A stretch of 64,000 nucleotides of DNA from G965205255 sp965205255. GTDB lineage: Bacteria > Pseudomonadota > Gammaproteobacteria > Pseudomonadales > Endozoicomonadaceae. This document shows positions 30,837 through 39,890 of the stretch, piece after piece (the first letter of the stretch is position 1; each line of letters opens with the position of its first letter). Below the pieces are notes generated by a model. The model did not search any database and had not been told where the DNA came from. It saw only the letters and a list, made by a program, of their open reading frames with translations. The translations under genes were made by a program, and so were the position numbers. Where the stretch lies: NCBI GenBank assembly GCA_965205255.1, contig OZ242051.1, forward strand, positions 2,170,001-2,234,000. Reading direction: 5' to 3'.

Positions 30837-31107
30837 ATTAATTTCATTTTCTCTAAAATAAGTTAAGGGGTGAAATAATTTGTAGTTACTCAAACCTGAT
30901 CTGACAGTTACCCATTTTTCAGAAGTTATCTGTCAGGTGAAGTTAAGTTCAGCTTGCGAACTTTTCCTTTTAGATGTTTGTTTCATCAAAAAGGGTTTCT
31001 ATTGAGGTTCTTCCACAACATATTTGCCCCTGATGAGTTTGTTCATTATTGTAATGGTTTATCCATTTGTCCAAATCAGCCTGCAATATAACAACCTGTT
31101 TCTAACT
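30837..31107 (+). repeat. conserved 3' flank of Rhs3
   Basis: Copy of the sequence after Rhs1 (15091-15362). It stops exactly where the inverted repeat of an IS982 remnant begins (AACCTCAGTTTGACG at 31108). Confidence 0.6.
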
Positions 31108-31321
31108 AACCTCAGTTTGACGTAAGAAGCCTTTAAAAAGCATAGCGTTCCGTGCATAGTATGGTTTAACAAGACAATACACAGCACGCAAGACTCTATG
31201 CTTACCCGTATTTTCTGCAATATTGATGACTTTCTCAGATTTTTATACCTCTACGGTAATCCCCCCAGAAAATAACCGTATTTAAAAGTAGACTGTTAAG
31301 AAATGAGAAAAGAGGTCTGCG

Positions 31322-31588
31322 ATGAAGAAGTCACGTTTTACTGAAACACAGATTATTAACATCCTGAAAGAAAGTGAAAATGGTTTGCCAGTGGCTGAAA
31401 TATGTCGCAAACATGGGATGAGCGAAGCAACATTTTATAAATGGCGAGCAAAATACGGTGGTATGGATGTTTCGCTGATGAAGCAGTTTAAGACACTGGA
31501 AGAAGAAAACCGGCGTTTAAAAAAGATGTATGCTGAAGAGCGATTGAAAGCAGATATTCTTCAGGAGGCTATCGAAAAAAAGTGGTAA
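31322..31588 (+). CDS. IS3-family transposase OrfA
   Basis: 88 residues. N-terminal helix-turn-helix (FTETQIINILKESENG, AEICRKHGMSEATFYKWRAKYGG) followed by a leucine-zipper-like segment (LEEENRRLKKMYAEERLKADIL) for dimerisation. This is the DNA-binding subunit of IS407-group elements. A purine-rich ribosome site (GAAAAGAGG) precedes the ATG. Confidence 0.93.
   Translation: MKKSRFTETQIINILKESENGLPVAEICRKHGMSEATFYKWRAKYGGMDVSLMKQFKTLEEENRRLKKMYAEERLKADILQEAIEKKW
31575..31582 (+). promoter_or_regulatory. programmed -1 frameshift site of the IS3 element
   Basis: A run of seven A followed by G (AAAAAAAG) lies at the end of orfA just where orfB opens in the -1 frame, the standard arrangement for OrfAB synthesis in IS3-family elements. 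Confidence 0.7.
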
Positions 31589-32427
31589 AGCCCTGTCAAA
31601 GAAAGGTACTGGCACAAAGGGCAGTAAACAAACGTCACATCAGTATACGAACGGCATGTTGCTGCTTTAAAATCAGTGAAACCTGCTATCGGTACAAGTC
31701 TGTACTGAGTTCAGATAATGAACTCATAGCCAATGAACTAATGCGCCTGACTAATGAACACCGCACATGGGGTTTTGGTTTGTGCTTTTTATATCTGCGT
31801 AATGTTCAAGGCTGTCCATATAATCATAAGCGGGTTTACCGTATTTATTGCGAGCTTGCATTGAATCTACGGATCAAACCTAAACGGCGATTAAAACGAG
31901 ATAAGCCAGAAAGATTAGAGGTCCCTGCAAATATCAATAATTCCTGGTCAATGGACTTTATGCAGGATACACTGGCAACAGGAAAAAACTTCAGGACGTT
32001 TAATGTTCTGGATGACTGCAACCGTGAAGGTTTGGGTATTGAAGTGGATCATTCATTACCTTCTTTAAGAGTTATTCGAACGTTGGAACGTATTATGACA
32101 TGGCGAGGTCAGCCATCAAGGATTCGATGCGACAATGGTCCGGAGTATATCAGTATTGAGATACGTCAATGGGCAAAGAAAAAAGGTATTGTGCTGCAAT
32201 ATATTCAACCGGGCAAGCCACAACAAAATGCTTATGTGGAAAGATACAACAGAACTGTCAGACATGAATGGCTGAATCAACATTTGTTTGAATCACTGGA
32301 TCACGCCAGAGAAACGGCAACACAATGGCTCTGGCAATACAACAATGAAAGGCCTAATATGGCTTTAGGCGGAATAACCCCAAAACAGAAACTTGAGCAA
32401 TTGAATTCTACTTTTGAAAGCGGTTAA
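31582..32427 (+). CDS. IS3-family transposase OrfB (DDE domain)
   Basis: 281 codons in the -1 frame relative to OrfA, overlapping it by seven bases. Catalytic motifs: WSMDFMQD (first Asp), IRCDNGPEYIS (second Asp) and YVERYNRTVRHEWL (Glu), then NNERPNMALGG. The sequence AAAAAAAG at 31575-31582 in the overlap is a classic -1 slippery site, so OrfB is probably made mainly as an OrfAB fusion. No independent ribosome site is obvious before the GTG at 31582. Confidence 0.93.
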   Translation: MVKPCQRKVLAQRAVNKRHISIRTACCCFKISETCYRYKSVLSSDNELIANELMRLTNEHRTWGFGLCFLYLRNVQGCPYNHKRVYRIYCELALNLRIKPKRRLKRDKPERLEVPANINNSWSMDFMQDTLATGKNFRTFNVLDDCNREGLGIEVDHSLPSLRVIRTLERIMTWRGQPSRIRCDNGPEYISIEIRQWAKKKGIVLQYIQPGKPQQNAYVERYNRTVRHEWLNQHLFESLDHARETATQWLWQYNNERPNMALGGITPKQKLEQLNSTFESG

Positions 32428-32947
32428 TAATGGGGGGATTACCCTACTTCTTCAATTTTTATTGGAGTCGACATGCAAAAAACGGATTTGTTCTTGTCTT
32501 TTTAGCCTGAGTGAAGTGATGACGATTGTCGTTCAGCTCCATCGTTCAGATCAGTCGTCATCAGCGGCACCTTTTCCCAGAACTGGTCAGTTACAATCGC
32601 TTTATAGAACTCATGTCTCAGGCATTGATTGCACTCTGTGCTTTTATGAAAAATCGATATGGCAAGCCTACAGGTATTTTTTACATTGACTCTACCCGAT
32701 TGTCAGTATGTACCAATAAGAGAATCAGGCGGCGTAAAACATTTGTCAGATTGAGCATTCCAAGCATCGATCCAAAGCTAATTTTATGGTCAATCTGATC
32801 AGTGGATTGATTGCTTATACCTACAGAGAAAAAAACTTCACTAAACATCCAACATTCGGGGTTAATTTCTATCTGGTTATATCGAACTGAGGTTACGTCA
32901 CTAATATAACGTTTTTTTTCCGACCAGGGTAAGGATATGGCAATTTA

Positions 32948-33121
32948 TATCAAAATCTGTTTCCGCTTTGTTAGTTCCTCACATTTTATTGCGCTTTTTT
33001 TTGATCTTGCTATTTTGCGTTGAAGCTCATTGCAATAGCTCTGGCTATTATCATCACTTCGCTTTCAACAGCAAGCTATAAAAACACGCTGATAACATTA
33101 GTTAGAAATAGTGTTTAGTAT
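32948..33121. repeat. MITE-like dispersed repeat
   Basis: It begins ATATCAAAATCTGTTTC, contains TTTTTTTTGATCTTGCTATT and the inverted TTTCAACAGCAAGC, and ends with TTAGAAATAGTGTTTAGTATTAC. The layout is the same as the copy at 42157-42314. It marks the right edge of the Rhs/IS island; its counterpart near the tRNA is 8141-8300. Confidence 0.6.
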
Positions 33122-33395
33122 TACTTAGCAACTAACTGAGGTTATACAGTTGTTATTATACGAATTCAGGAATTTAATTTATGGTTAGTACTTGTTATTT
33201 TTATTTTTACTGTTGAGTAATACCAAAATAGAAGGTATATGTACTTGGTGTTTTTTGTTGGGTAAAAACTATAGTACTTTTGGATGTGTTTAGTGATAGC
33301 TTGCAGAGCTTAAAACTAATCATTTTCAGTATGTGTAAGTCAATAACTATTATAACTGTAAATTTATAAATACCCTGACAAAAGAGATCAATAAT

Positions 33396-33878
33396 ATGAA
33401 TAATCATTTTTTCTTCAGGACGGAAATTAAAGTTTTCAGTATTTTATTTCTGTTACTTTGTTCCGTCATAAATGCAAATGCCATTGATTGTAGTAAGGAT
33501 GGTGGTGGAACTGGAATAACGTTTACTTTTAGTACAGGTTCTCATCCTGTAACTTCTGTTGCAGCGGTATATACAAAAGAGAACACACTCAGAGAGCATG
33601 CTGACACTATTAATGAAGGTGATACGTGGAAGACAACCGTTTGTCCTGATGATCAGCTTGCTGTGGGAACAAGATTTGTTGCTTTATTGATTCCGGGCAG
33701 GCGCTGTTGGAACTTTCTTATAAACAAAAATACTAAATCTGTAACAATGAGTGTAAATGGTAGTGAAGCAACTTCAGATATTATTAGTAACGGCGCTACT
33801 CGGTTTAGAGGAGAATATGACCGTATAGGTGGGGGGATCTGCCCGTCAGCATACCTTCCCGTACCTCCTAAAAGCTGA
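33396..33878 (+). CDS. hypothetical small secreted protein
   Basis: 160 residues with a clear Sec signal peptide (hydrophobic VFSILFLLLCSVINA, probable cleavage after NANA near residue 29). The mature part of about 130 residues has four Cys (CSKDGGG, TTVCPDD, RRCWNF, GGICPS), suggesting two disulphides and periplasmic or extracellular location. ATG 33396 is preceded by AAGAGA. I do not recognise the family. It stands alone between the Rhs island and gpmI; composition resembles its AT-rich surroundings. The 276 bases upstream hold no gene. Confidence 0.7.
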   Translation: MNNHFFFRTEIKVFSILFLLLCSVINANAIDCSKDGGGTGITFTFSTGSHPVTSVAAVYTKENTLREHADTINEGDTWKTTVCPDDQLAVGTRFVALLIPGRRCWNFLINKNTKSVTMSVNGSEATSDIISNGATRFRGEYDRIGGGICPSAYLPVPPKS

Positions 33879-34313
33879 CAGCGGGTCTTTAGTGTAGACA
33901 GAACATTGCCAGCTATTTGAGTAGTTCTATGATCATGGATAGTTTCTCGGGCAATAAACAAAGTTATCCATGTTCACCAAGCATTTAAATACTAATATTT
34001 TCTAGCTTTAATCATTGGTTATGAAGTTAGTAATAAAAAAATAATAAAAAAGAAAAATATATGAATGTCTTTATTCTTGTGTAAAAGCGATGTTCTGCTC
34101 TCTTTAACGGTGGATAGATTCGGATATTTCCATTTTTGAGGATCCGTATTTATCTGTGAAAATAAGATGAGCAAATCATGCAACTAAACCAGTCATCAGA
34201 ACCATTCACTTATGATCAGAAAGCTTACCAGAATACCTTTGTTCTTCAGTAAGCTTGGTGTATTTGTTATTTATGGCAAGATAGCTCGCAAGATTTGTCC
34301 GACAGGGTGTGAA
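33879..34313. other. intergenic region without recognised genes
   Basis: AT-rich DNA after the small secreted-protein gene. Frames on either strand here are short and lack ribosome sites; nothing else was recognised. Confidence 0.5.
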
Positions 34314-34787
34314 TCAATTATTTGCGTCTGGTATGCCAATATAGATACAGTTAGAAACAGAGCTATTTGGAGAAAGTTTGCACCGGTTTATATTTCCTGA
34401 AGTAAGCAGAGCAAATACAAACTTATCTTTCATTGATAAATCTAGAGCAGCCAGCCTGCCCAAGGCTTGATGAGTAGATAAGCCACACTGAACAATACTA
34501 CCTTGTTTATCTAGAGCACAATGACCAAACTCTTCTGATTTCTGATCATAGAAAATCAAATTATTATTCACTGAATCATAGTGAATGTCATAAATGGCGT
34601 ATTAACTTGTGTTAGTCTCAGGTTTACATGTGATAAGCTTTCCATTGTCAATATGGCATTTATATATTCCTGCTGAAAATCCGTCGTGGAGGTAAGCGAT
34701 AGTGTCATGTTGAACGGTGACCATAGAAGCAGTTGAACCGCTTGAAATGAAACATAAAAACAAAAGGGTGTACATTCGAAATGACAT
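34314..34787 (-). pseudogene. secreted protein gene with in-frame stop
   Basis: On the - strand the ATG at 34787 opens a frame with a signal peptide (MYTLLFLCFISSGSTA). The frame is stopped by TAA at 34602-34604, then continues in the same frame for 96 codons to a TGA at 34314. Across the stop the text keeps one style: short units with paired Cys (YKCHIDNGKLITC, GHCALDKQGSIVQC, NRCKLSPNSSVSNC), a repeat pattern of the type C-x(8-10)-C with a Gly or Ser turn. One nonsense mutation explains it; readthrough or sequencing error are alternatives. The function of this repeat family is unknown to me. Confidence 0.65.
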
Positions 34788-34983
34788 AAAACCGCCATCA
34801 GGAAAAATAAAAACTTAATAATTGTAACTATTGTAGTTAGGATGAAAAAATCTTATTTTCGTTTCTTTACCTAAAGAAAAGTCACCAAATGATGTGTTAG
34901 TATTGCTTTATTAAGTAATGCTTTAAGGTCATGAGCGGTTGAATTTGTAAGGGTCATATTCTCGGCAGTTTATTGCGATTTCT

Positions 34984-35014
34984 TTGAGTTAGCCAACGCA
35001 GATTTTGGTATAAT
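34984..35014 (+). promoter_or_regulatory. possible promoter upstream of gpmI
   Basis: TTGAGT (34984-34989) and a perfect TATAAT (35009-35014) with a long 19-base spacer lie 270 bases before gpmI. It is the best match in the 485-base gap 34799-35283, which otherwise shows no gene. A long leader would result. Confidence 0.3.
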
Positions 35015-35283
35015 ACTCCTATGTTGCAAAGATAAATGTCAGGCGTAGCGAGGAAAGGCTTTCACCTGAGGCGTGGTTTATTACAGGTCTTCATTCAGTA
35101 TCAATGTAAATATTAATTTTTAAATTCTTTATCACATTGATCTTCCTGCGTAAAATCAAGTGCATATTGGAATATCTTTCAGGTTGAAAGGCTCTTGTAA
35201 CAAACTAAAACTAAAGTATTGCTGTACAGATCAGTATGTTTTTATTAATCTGGCAAAATTTTGAACACTAACTCGGAAAATTC

Positions 35284-36858
35284 ATGACACATTTAACTGA
35301 TTCTGAAAGTAATAAAAAAGTGACAGCCTTGATTATTATGGATGGCTGGGGATATCGTGAACCTGCTGATGATAATGCTATTGCTACCGCAAGAACACCT
35401 GTATCAGATCACCTATGGCAAACACAGCCACATACATTAATTCAGGCTTCCTCCCATTTTGTTGGCTTGCCTGATGGTCAGATGGGTAACAGTGAAGTTG
35501 GTCATATGAGCATTGGAGCAGGCAGGGTAGTTTTTCAGAATCTAGTGCAGATAAACAATGCAATAGAAAGTGGCGAATTTAATCAAAATACAGTGCTTTG
35601 CAAAACAGTTGATGATGTTGTGAATCATGATAAAAGTTTGCACATTATGGGTTTGCTTTCACCAGGTGGCGTACACTCTCATGAGAGACATATCACAGCC
35701 ATGATTAACATGGCGGTACAACAAGGCGCAAAAAAAGTCTATTTGCATGCTTTTTTAGATGGCCGTGATACATCACCAAAAAGTGCCAGAGCATCCTTAC
35801 AGGCAGTTGATCAACAATTAAAATCTTTAAATGTGGGATATATCGCTAGTCTGACAGGTCGGTATTATGCAATGGATCGTGACCAGCGCTGGGATCGTGT
35901 AGAGACAGCATATAATCTTATTACACAGGGCAAAGGATCATTCACGTCAATTGATGCTATTTCGGGCTTGAATGAGGCCTATCTTCGTGGTGAAAGCGAT
36001 GAGTTTGTAAAAGCAACAGCAGTCGTTCCTGAAGGACAATCGCCGGTAATGATAAATAATGGTGATGCGATTGTGTTTATGAACTTCCGTGCAGATCGTG
36101 CAAGACAACTAACTTGTGCCTTTACTGATAAAAACTTCAACGGCTTTACTCGAAATATACTGCCAAAACTTTCACACTTTGTCACATTAACACAGTATGC
36201 TTCAGATATTAGCGCAGAATGTGCATTTCCTCCTGTAAAATTACACAACTCTTTGGGTGAAGTGTTAGCAAAACAAGGTAAGAATCAACTGCGTTTAGCT
36301 GAAACAGAGAAGTATGCACATGTTACATTTTTCTTTAACGGTGGCAAAGAGACACCTTTTGACGGTGAAGACAGACAGTTGATACCATCTCCAAAGGTTG
36401 CCACCTACGATTTAAAGCCAGAGATGAGTGCAGAGGAAATAACAGATTTTTTCGTTAAAGCTATTGAAAGTGGAAAGTATGATTTTATTGTCTGCAATTA
36501 TGCAAATGGCGACATGGTTGGTCACACGGGTAATTTTGAAGCCACAGTTAAAGCTATTGAAACTGTAGATACATGTGTTGGTCGGGTTGTTGATGCACTC
36601 TATAAAGCAGGTGGACAGTGTTTGATCACAGCAGATCATGGTAATTCTGAACAGATGACAGATCAGCAAACCGGTCAGGCACATACAGCACACACCTGTG
36701 AGCCTGTTCCATTAATTTATACAGGGGATAAGTCATTTACCTTCAAGAGTAATGGTAAACTAAGTGATCTAGCACCAACACTTTTGGCTTTAATGAATAT
36801 TAAACAGCCTGTTGAGATGACGGGAAGATGTTTGGTTAGTAAAGATAATTGTAAATAA
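35284..36858 (+). CDS. gpmI: cofactor-independent phosphoglycerate mutase GpmI
   Basis: Mn-dependent enzyme interconverting 3- and 2-phosphoglycerate in glycolysis/gluconeogenesis. 524 residues (E. coli 514). The alkaline-phosphatase-like metal site is visible: Asp20 in IIMDGWG, the catalytic Ser70 in GQMGNSEVGH, HAFLDGRDTSP, GRYYAMDRDQRWDR, NYANGDMVGHTG, and ITADHGNSE with a late AHTCEPVP His. The ATG at 35284 has a weak CGGA upstream. Usual neighbours (envC or rhodanese genes) are absent; it is flanked by a pseudogene and IS debris. Confidence 0.97.
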   Translation: MTHLTDSESNKKVTALIIMDGWGYREPADDNAIATARTPVSDHLWQTQPHTLIQASSHFVGLPDGQMGNSEVGHMSIGAGRVVFQNLVQINNAIESGEFNQNTVLCKTVDDVVNHDKSLHIMGLLSPGGVHSHERHITAMINMAVQQGAKKVYLHAFLDGRDTSPKSARASLQAVDQQLKSLNVGYIASLTGRYYAMDRDQRWDRVETAYNLITQGKGSFTSIDAISGLNEAYLRGESDEFVKATAVVPEGQSPVMINNGDAIVFMNFRADRARQLTCAFTDKNFNGFTRNILPKLSHFVTLTQYASDISAECAFPPVKLHNSLGEVLAKQGKNQLRLAETEKYAHVTFFFNGGKETPFDGEDRQLIPSPKVATYDLKPEMSAEEITDFFVKAIESGKYDFIVCNYANGDMVGHTGNFEATVKAIETVDTCVGRVVDALYKAGGQCLITADHGNSEQMTDQQTGQAHTAHTCEPVPLIYTGDKSFTFKSNGKLSDLAPTLLALMNIKQPVEMTGRCLVSKDNCK

Positions 36859-37033
36859 CAGAAAAGACGACTGCCCACCAAAAAACAGATAACACACAAG
36901 ATAATAAAATATCTTAACTTTTCTGATGTAATAACTTGCGCCAGATCAGATGTGCCCGAGGCACTTGTTCTGGTCTATGGTATCGGACGCTTAATTGAGA
37001 GACAATATTTGTTAATCAATGAAGCTGTTCAGT

Positions 37034-37138
37034 ATGAGTTAGAAACGTGCTTACAAGAAGCATCCAAAGAAATTTAAAGAGGAGGCAGTTGTTTTAGTAC
37101 GGGGACAAGGTTATTCAGTGCTAAAAGCTGTAAAATAA
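37034..37138 (+). pseudogene. IS3-family OrfA remnant
   Basis: Translating from ATG 37034 gives MS, a TAG, then KRAYKKHPKKFKEEAVVLV and RGQGYSVLKAVK before a stop. This is the N-terminal helix of an IS3-family OrfA from a different element than the one at 31255-32443. Nothing of orfB remains. It lies in the gap 36859-37280, which otherwise shows no gene. Confidence 0.65.
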
Positions 37139-37280
37139 CTGAATATTAATGATTTTACCTGACCTTTAAGCCTGAGTTTCAGCATTTTTACCTGATTTTT
37201 ATTCATTAATATTATTCCAAGTCTTTTCCGGCACTGTGCAGTTAGCACTGTTTTTTGGCGCTCATGCCAAGACCCTTATT

Positions 37281-38260
37281 AACCTCAGTTCGACGTAAGA
37301 AGTCTTTTAAAAGCAATCACTTCCATGCATAGTATGGTTTCTCAAGACAATACAAAACATGGAAGTGATATGCTAACTCGTATTTTCTGTGATATGGATG
37401 ACTTTTGCCAGTCCTTTGAGCCAGAACTCAACAAGTTTTTACTCGAATCTGACTGCAAACACCGGATTCGTGCGTGCCGGCTCAGCTTGAGCGAAATCAT
37501 GACGATTGTTGTACAGTTTCATCGCTCGGGCTATCGCTGCTTCAAAGACTTTTATCTTAAATCCATAAGGCGCCACTACCTGCATCTTTTTCCAACACTG
37601 GTCAGTTATAACCGTTTTGTCGAGCTGATGCCCAAAGCATTACTGGCACTGTGTGCTTTTATGAAAAGCCGTTATGGCAAACCCACGGGTATTTCTTATA
37701 TTGATTCAACGGGATTAGCCGTCTGTACAAATAAGCGAATCAGGCGTCATAGAACTTTTCGGGATGATGCGGGAAGAGGAAAGTCTTCCACTGGGTGGTT
37801 TTACGGATTTAAGCTTCACCTTATTGTCAGCGATACCGGTGAAATCCTTAACGTGAAATGCACCTCAGGTAACACCGATGACCGTTCTGTATTGGATGAG
37901 ATGTGCAGTGTTCTTTTTGGCAAACTCTTTGGCGATAAAGGCTATATCTCCAAAGAAAAGGCTGCATTGCTACTGGATAAATACGGGGTTGAACTCATCA
38001 CTACCCATAAGAAAAACATGAAACCCAGGCTGATCACCTTGCTCGATAAGATGTTGTTGAGAGGGCGTTCGATCATTGAAACCATTAACGATCAGCTTAA
38101 AAACATCTGTCAGATTGAGCATTCCAGACACCGTTCCAAGGCCAATTTTATGGTCAATCTGATCAGTGGATTGATTGCTTATACTTACAAAGAGAAAAAG
38201 CCTTCACTGAACATTCAATATACAGGCTTAGTTTCTGTGTAGTTACGCCGAACTGAGGTT
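37281..38260 (+). mobile_element. IS982-family insertion sequence, copy B (intact)
   Basis: 980 bp with terminal repeats AACCTCAGTTCG / CGAACTGAGGTT and flanking TATT direct repeats (37277-37280, 38261-38264). Nearly identical to copy A at 15590-16570, in opposite orientation. Confidence 0.92.
37325..38242 (+). CDS. IS982-family transposase (copy B)
   Basis: 305 codons, or 290 from Met16 (37370), which has GGAAG a few bases upstream. Complete set of motifs: SYIDSTGLAVC, GKSSTGWFYGFKLH, GDKGYIS, RSIIETINDQLKN. Unlike copy A it keeps the consensus Gly in GDKGYIS, so it is the better candidate for an active transposase. Confidence 0.94.
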   Translation: MHSMVSQDNTKHGSDMLTRIFCDMDDFCQSFEPELNKFLLESDCKHRIRACRLSLSEIMTIVVQFHRSGYRCFKDFYLKSIRRHYLHLFPTLVSYNRFVELMPKALLALCAFMKSRYGKPTGISYIDSTGLAVCTNKRIRRHRTFRDDAGRGKSSTGWFYGFKLHLIVSDTGEILNVKCTSGNTDDRSVLDEMCSVLFGKLFGDKGYISKEKAALLLDKYGVELITTHKKNMKPRLITLLDKMLLRGRSIIETINDQLKNICQIEHSRHRSKANFMVNLISGLIAYTYKEKKPSLNIQYTGLVSV

Positions 38261-38289
38261 TATTAGGTTTATGCGCCTTAATGAGAAAT

Positions 38290-38640
38290 CGTTATACATA
38301 ACCTACCTAAATTTCTTATATTAACGCTACAGATTTGGCCGTTTGCAGCAATAATTGAGCCTTGCATCAGAAAATATTTGAGGGAAACTGGTTGGGTAAA
38401 GTTTTTTATCGGTTGGTTTTGTGGATTTAAACTACCTTTGATCGTCAGTGATAAAGTAGAGATGATTAATGTGAAATGTACCGAAGGTAACGTGAAATGT
38501 ACCGCAGGTAATGTGGATAACCGTACATTCCGGATGAAATGTATAATTTACTATTTAGTAAATTATTTGATGGTAGAGGTTGTATTTTTAAAGAGAAAAC
38601 AAAATTTTTTGCGTTAGAAGTCCGGTATTACATTTATTAC
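38290..38640 (+). pseudogene. decayed IS982 transposase fragment
   Basis: Translations in shifting frames give ISYINATDLAVCSNN and GWFCGFKLPLIVSDKVEMINVKC, matching IS982 transposase SYIDSTGLAVC and GWFYGFKLHLIVSDTGEILNVKC. A short in-frame duplication of NVKCTxGNV is present. The 79-codon frame at 38378-38617 is part of it. It abuts intact copy B. From here to 38917 nothing else is recognised. Confidence 0.7.
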
Positions 38641-38923
38641 AACAACGAAGAAAAGTATGGAAAAGAAACCGTTGGCATTTATTTTTATCGACACTTAGTG
38701 TAACCAATAAGGGTAATGGTTACTACCAGAGGGTTGATAATCATTTTCAGAGATGTTGATACTACCTAACACTAACATCAAGACCTGAAAATTGGCACAA
38801 TAATGAGCTAGAAGCAAATGGTGGAATGAGATAATTATCATCTGGTAATACAGAGTAAAAAAGGAAACTATCATCTATAATCGTAAGGGTCAATGGTTTA
38901 ATTTGTTATCATGAGGCGTGATC

Positions 38924-39181
38924 ATGAAACTTATACCTTCAACGATATTATTTAAACAAAATGCATCCTCAATCAAAGCAACATCGAAATTACGAAGAAA
39001 TCAGAAGCTACAGCATAAAAAGGTAACAAGAACTACGCTTCAGTCAGACGTTAATTTTTTTCTAAAGCAAGGTGGAACAATAGAAGTCATTAAACAGGAA
39101 ATGTCAGAGAATAAGGGTTATTGGCGGCGTAAAGAGCACTTTGGTACGGATGTTGTGCTGTCTTCGGTAGCTGTCAACTGA
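38924..39181 (+). CDS. small basic protein, possibly SutA-like
   Basis: 85 residues from ATG 38924 (GAGG at 38913-38916; a GTG at 38918 is an alternative). Lys/Arg-rich N-terminal half, then SDVNFFLKQGGTIEVI. This resembles the F-L-x-x-G-G-x-I motif in the small RNA-polymerase-associated regulator SutA and related proteins of Pseudomonas and Oceanospirillales. The resemblance is short and uncertain. It is an isolated gene between IS remnants; an otherwise unknown protein is the fallback. Confidence 0.45.
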   Translation: MKLIPSTILFKQNASSIKATSKLRRNQKLQHKKVTRTTLQSDVNFFLKQGGTIEVIKQEMSENKGYWRRKEHFGTDVVLSSVAVN

Positions 39182-39237
39182 AGTCTTATATTATGTAATG
39201 TTTTAGATAATTTTACGCAACAGTGGCTGTATACTGG

Positions 39238-39672
39238 CTAGAGAGCATTGACAATTAAGCCAACCATATCCTTGAAGTTGCGATGTGTAGCATAGCAAGA
39301 AAGTTACGCTCAGAGTCTTTATATCGGGTAGCAATCCGACGATGGATTTTAGCTTAATAAATAGCTTTTTCAGCAGATTATGCTCTTTATAAATGTGTTG
39401 GTGGTAAAACCTTTTTTCTTTTCTGTTGCTTCAGGAAGGACAATAGGCTCAGTATTTGGTTGGGTTGCCTAATGCATCAATAGTTATATGAATCTTCGTG
39501 CTTAAGCCACCTTTTGAGAGTAACCTTCTACCTTTTTTAGCTGAGACATCATACTGATGAACTCTGACAATGCTTCCATTGATCATAGCGTATTTTCAAT
39601 CAGGATCTTCTGAAAAGGTAATTTAAACAGATTTTTTTATCTACATCCTTGCGGTGATTTAAGTCATTCTAG
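39238..39672 (-). pseudogene. IS5-family (IS427-like) remnant, left
   Basis: Read on the - strand, pieces such as GGLSTKIHITIDALGNPTKY and RRIATRYKDSERNFLAMLHIA match IS5-family transposases of the IS427 type, with stops and shifts throughout. CTAG occurs at both edges (39238-39241, 39669-39672), compatible with a YTAR target. Up to the next gene at 39891 the sequence shows nothing else. Confidence 0.65.
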
Positions 39673-39890
39673 AATGAATGATTAAACTATATTTTGATTG
39701 GGTATCCATCAACGCTTGGTACGACTAGTAGGTAGTAGGGTGCAGTATATTATTTCTGATGCAGAGGTGAAAATATTGGTTTAAAATATTTTCATATAAT
39801 CTCTTTTGCCGGAAGAAACTGACATTGTATTTTGGACAATATATACTCAATAGCATACAACTTTGTTAGCTAAATTAACAGGATTTGACT

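Larger units (their letters stand above)
31255..32443 (+). mobile_element. IS3-family insertion sequence (IS407-like), intact
   Basis: 1189 bp bounded by perfect 13-bp inverted repeats GGTAATCCCCCCA / TGGGGGGATTACC and flanked by 4-bp direct repeats CTAC, the target-duplication length of the IS407 group. It holds overlapping orfA and orfB with a frameshift heptamer between them. It is the youngest visible insertion in the island since it interrupts an already decayed IS982. Confidence 0.93.
31108..32894 (+). pseudogene. decayed IS982 element split by an IS3-family element
   Basis: Left part 31108-31254 (terminal repeat AACCTCAGTTTGACG, then the transposase start region) and right part 32444-32894 (ending CGAACTGAGGTT) form one degraded IS982 copy. 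An IS3-type element was inserted in it, with CTAC repeated on both sides (31251-31254 and 32444-32447). The right part also has an internal deletion joining the YIDSTRL region to the terminal HSK..FMVNLISGLIAYTYRE region, so the catalytic centre is lost. Confidence 0.85.

Noticed and set aside
33653..33961. 102-codon - strand frame over the small secreted-protein gene
   Set aside because: It overlaps a gene with a clear signal peptide and has no features of its own.
38378..38617. 79-codon frame as a separate gene
   Set aside because: Its translation is a mutated piece of IS982 transposase.
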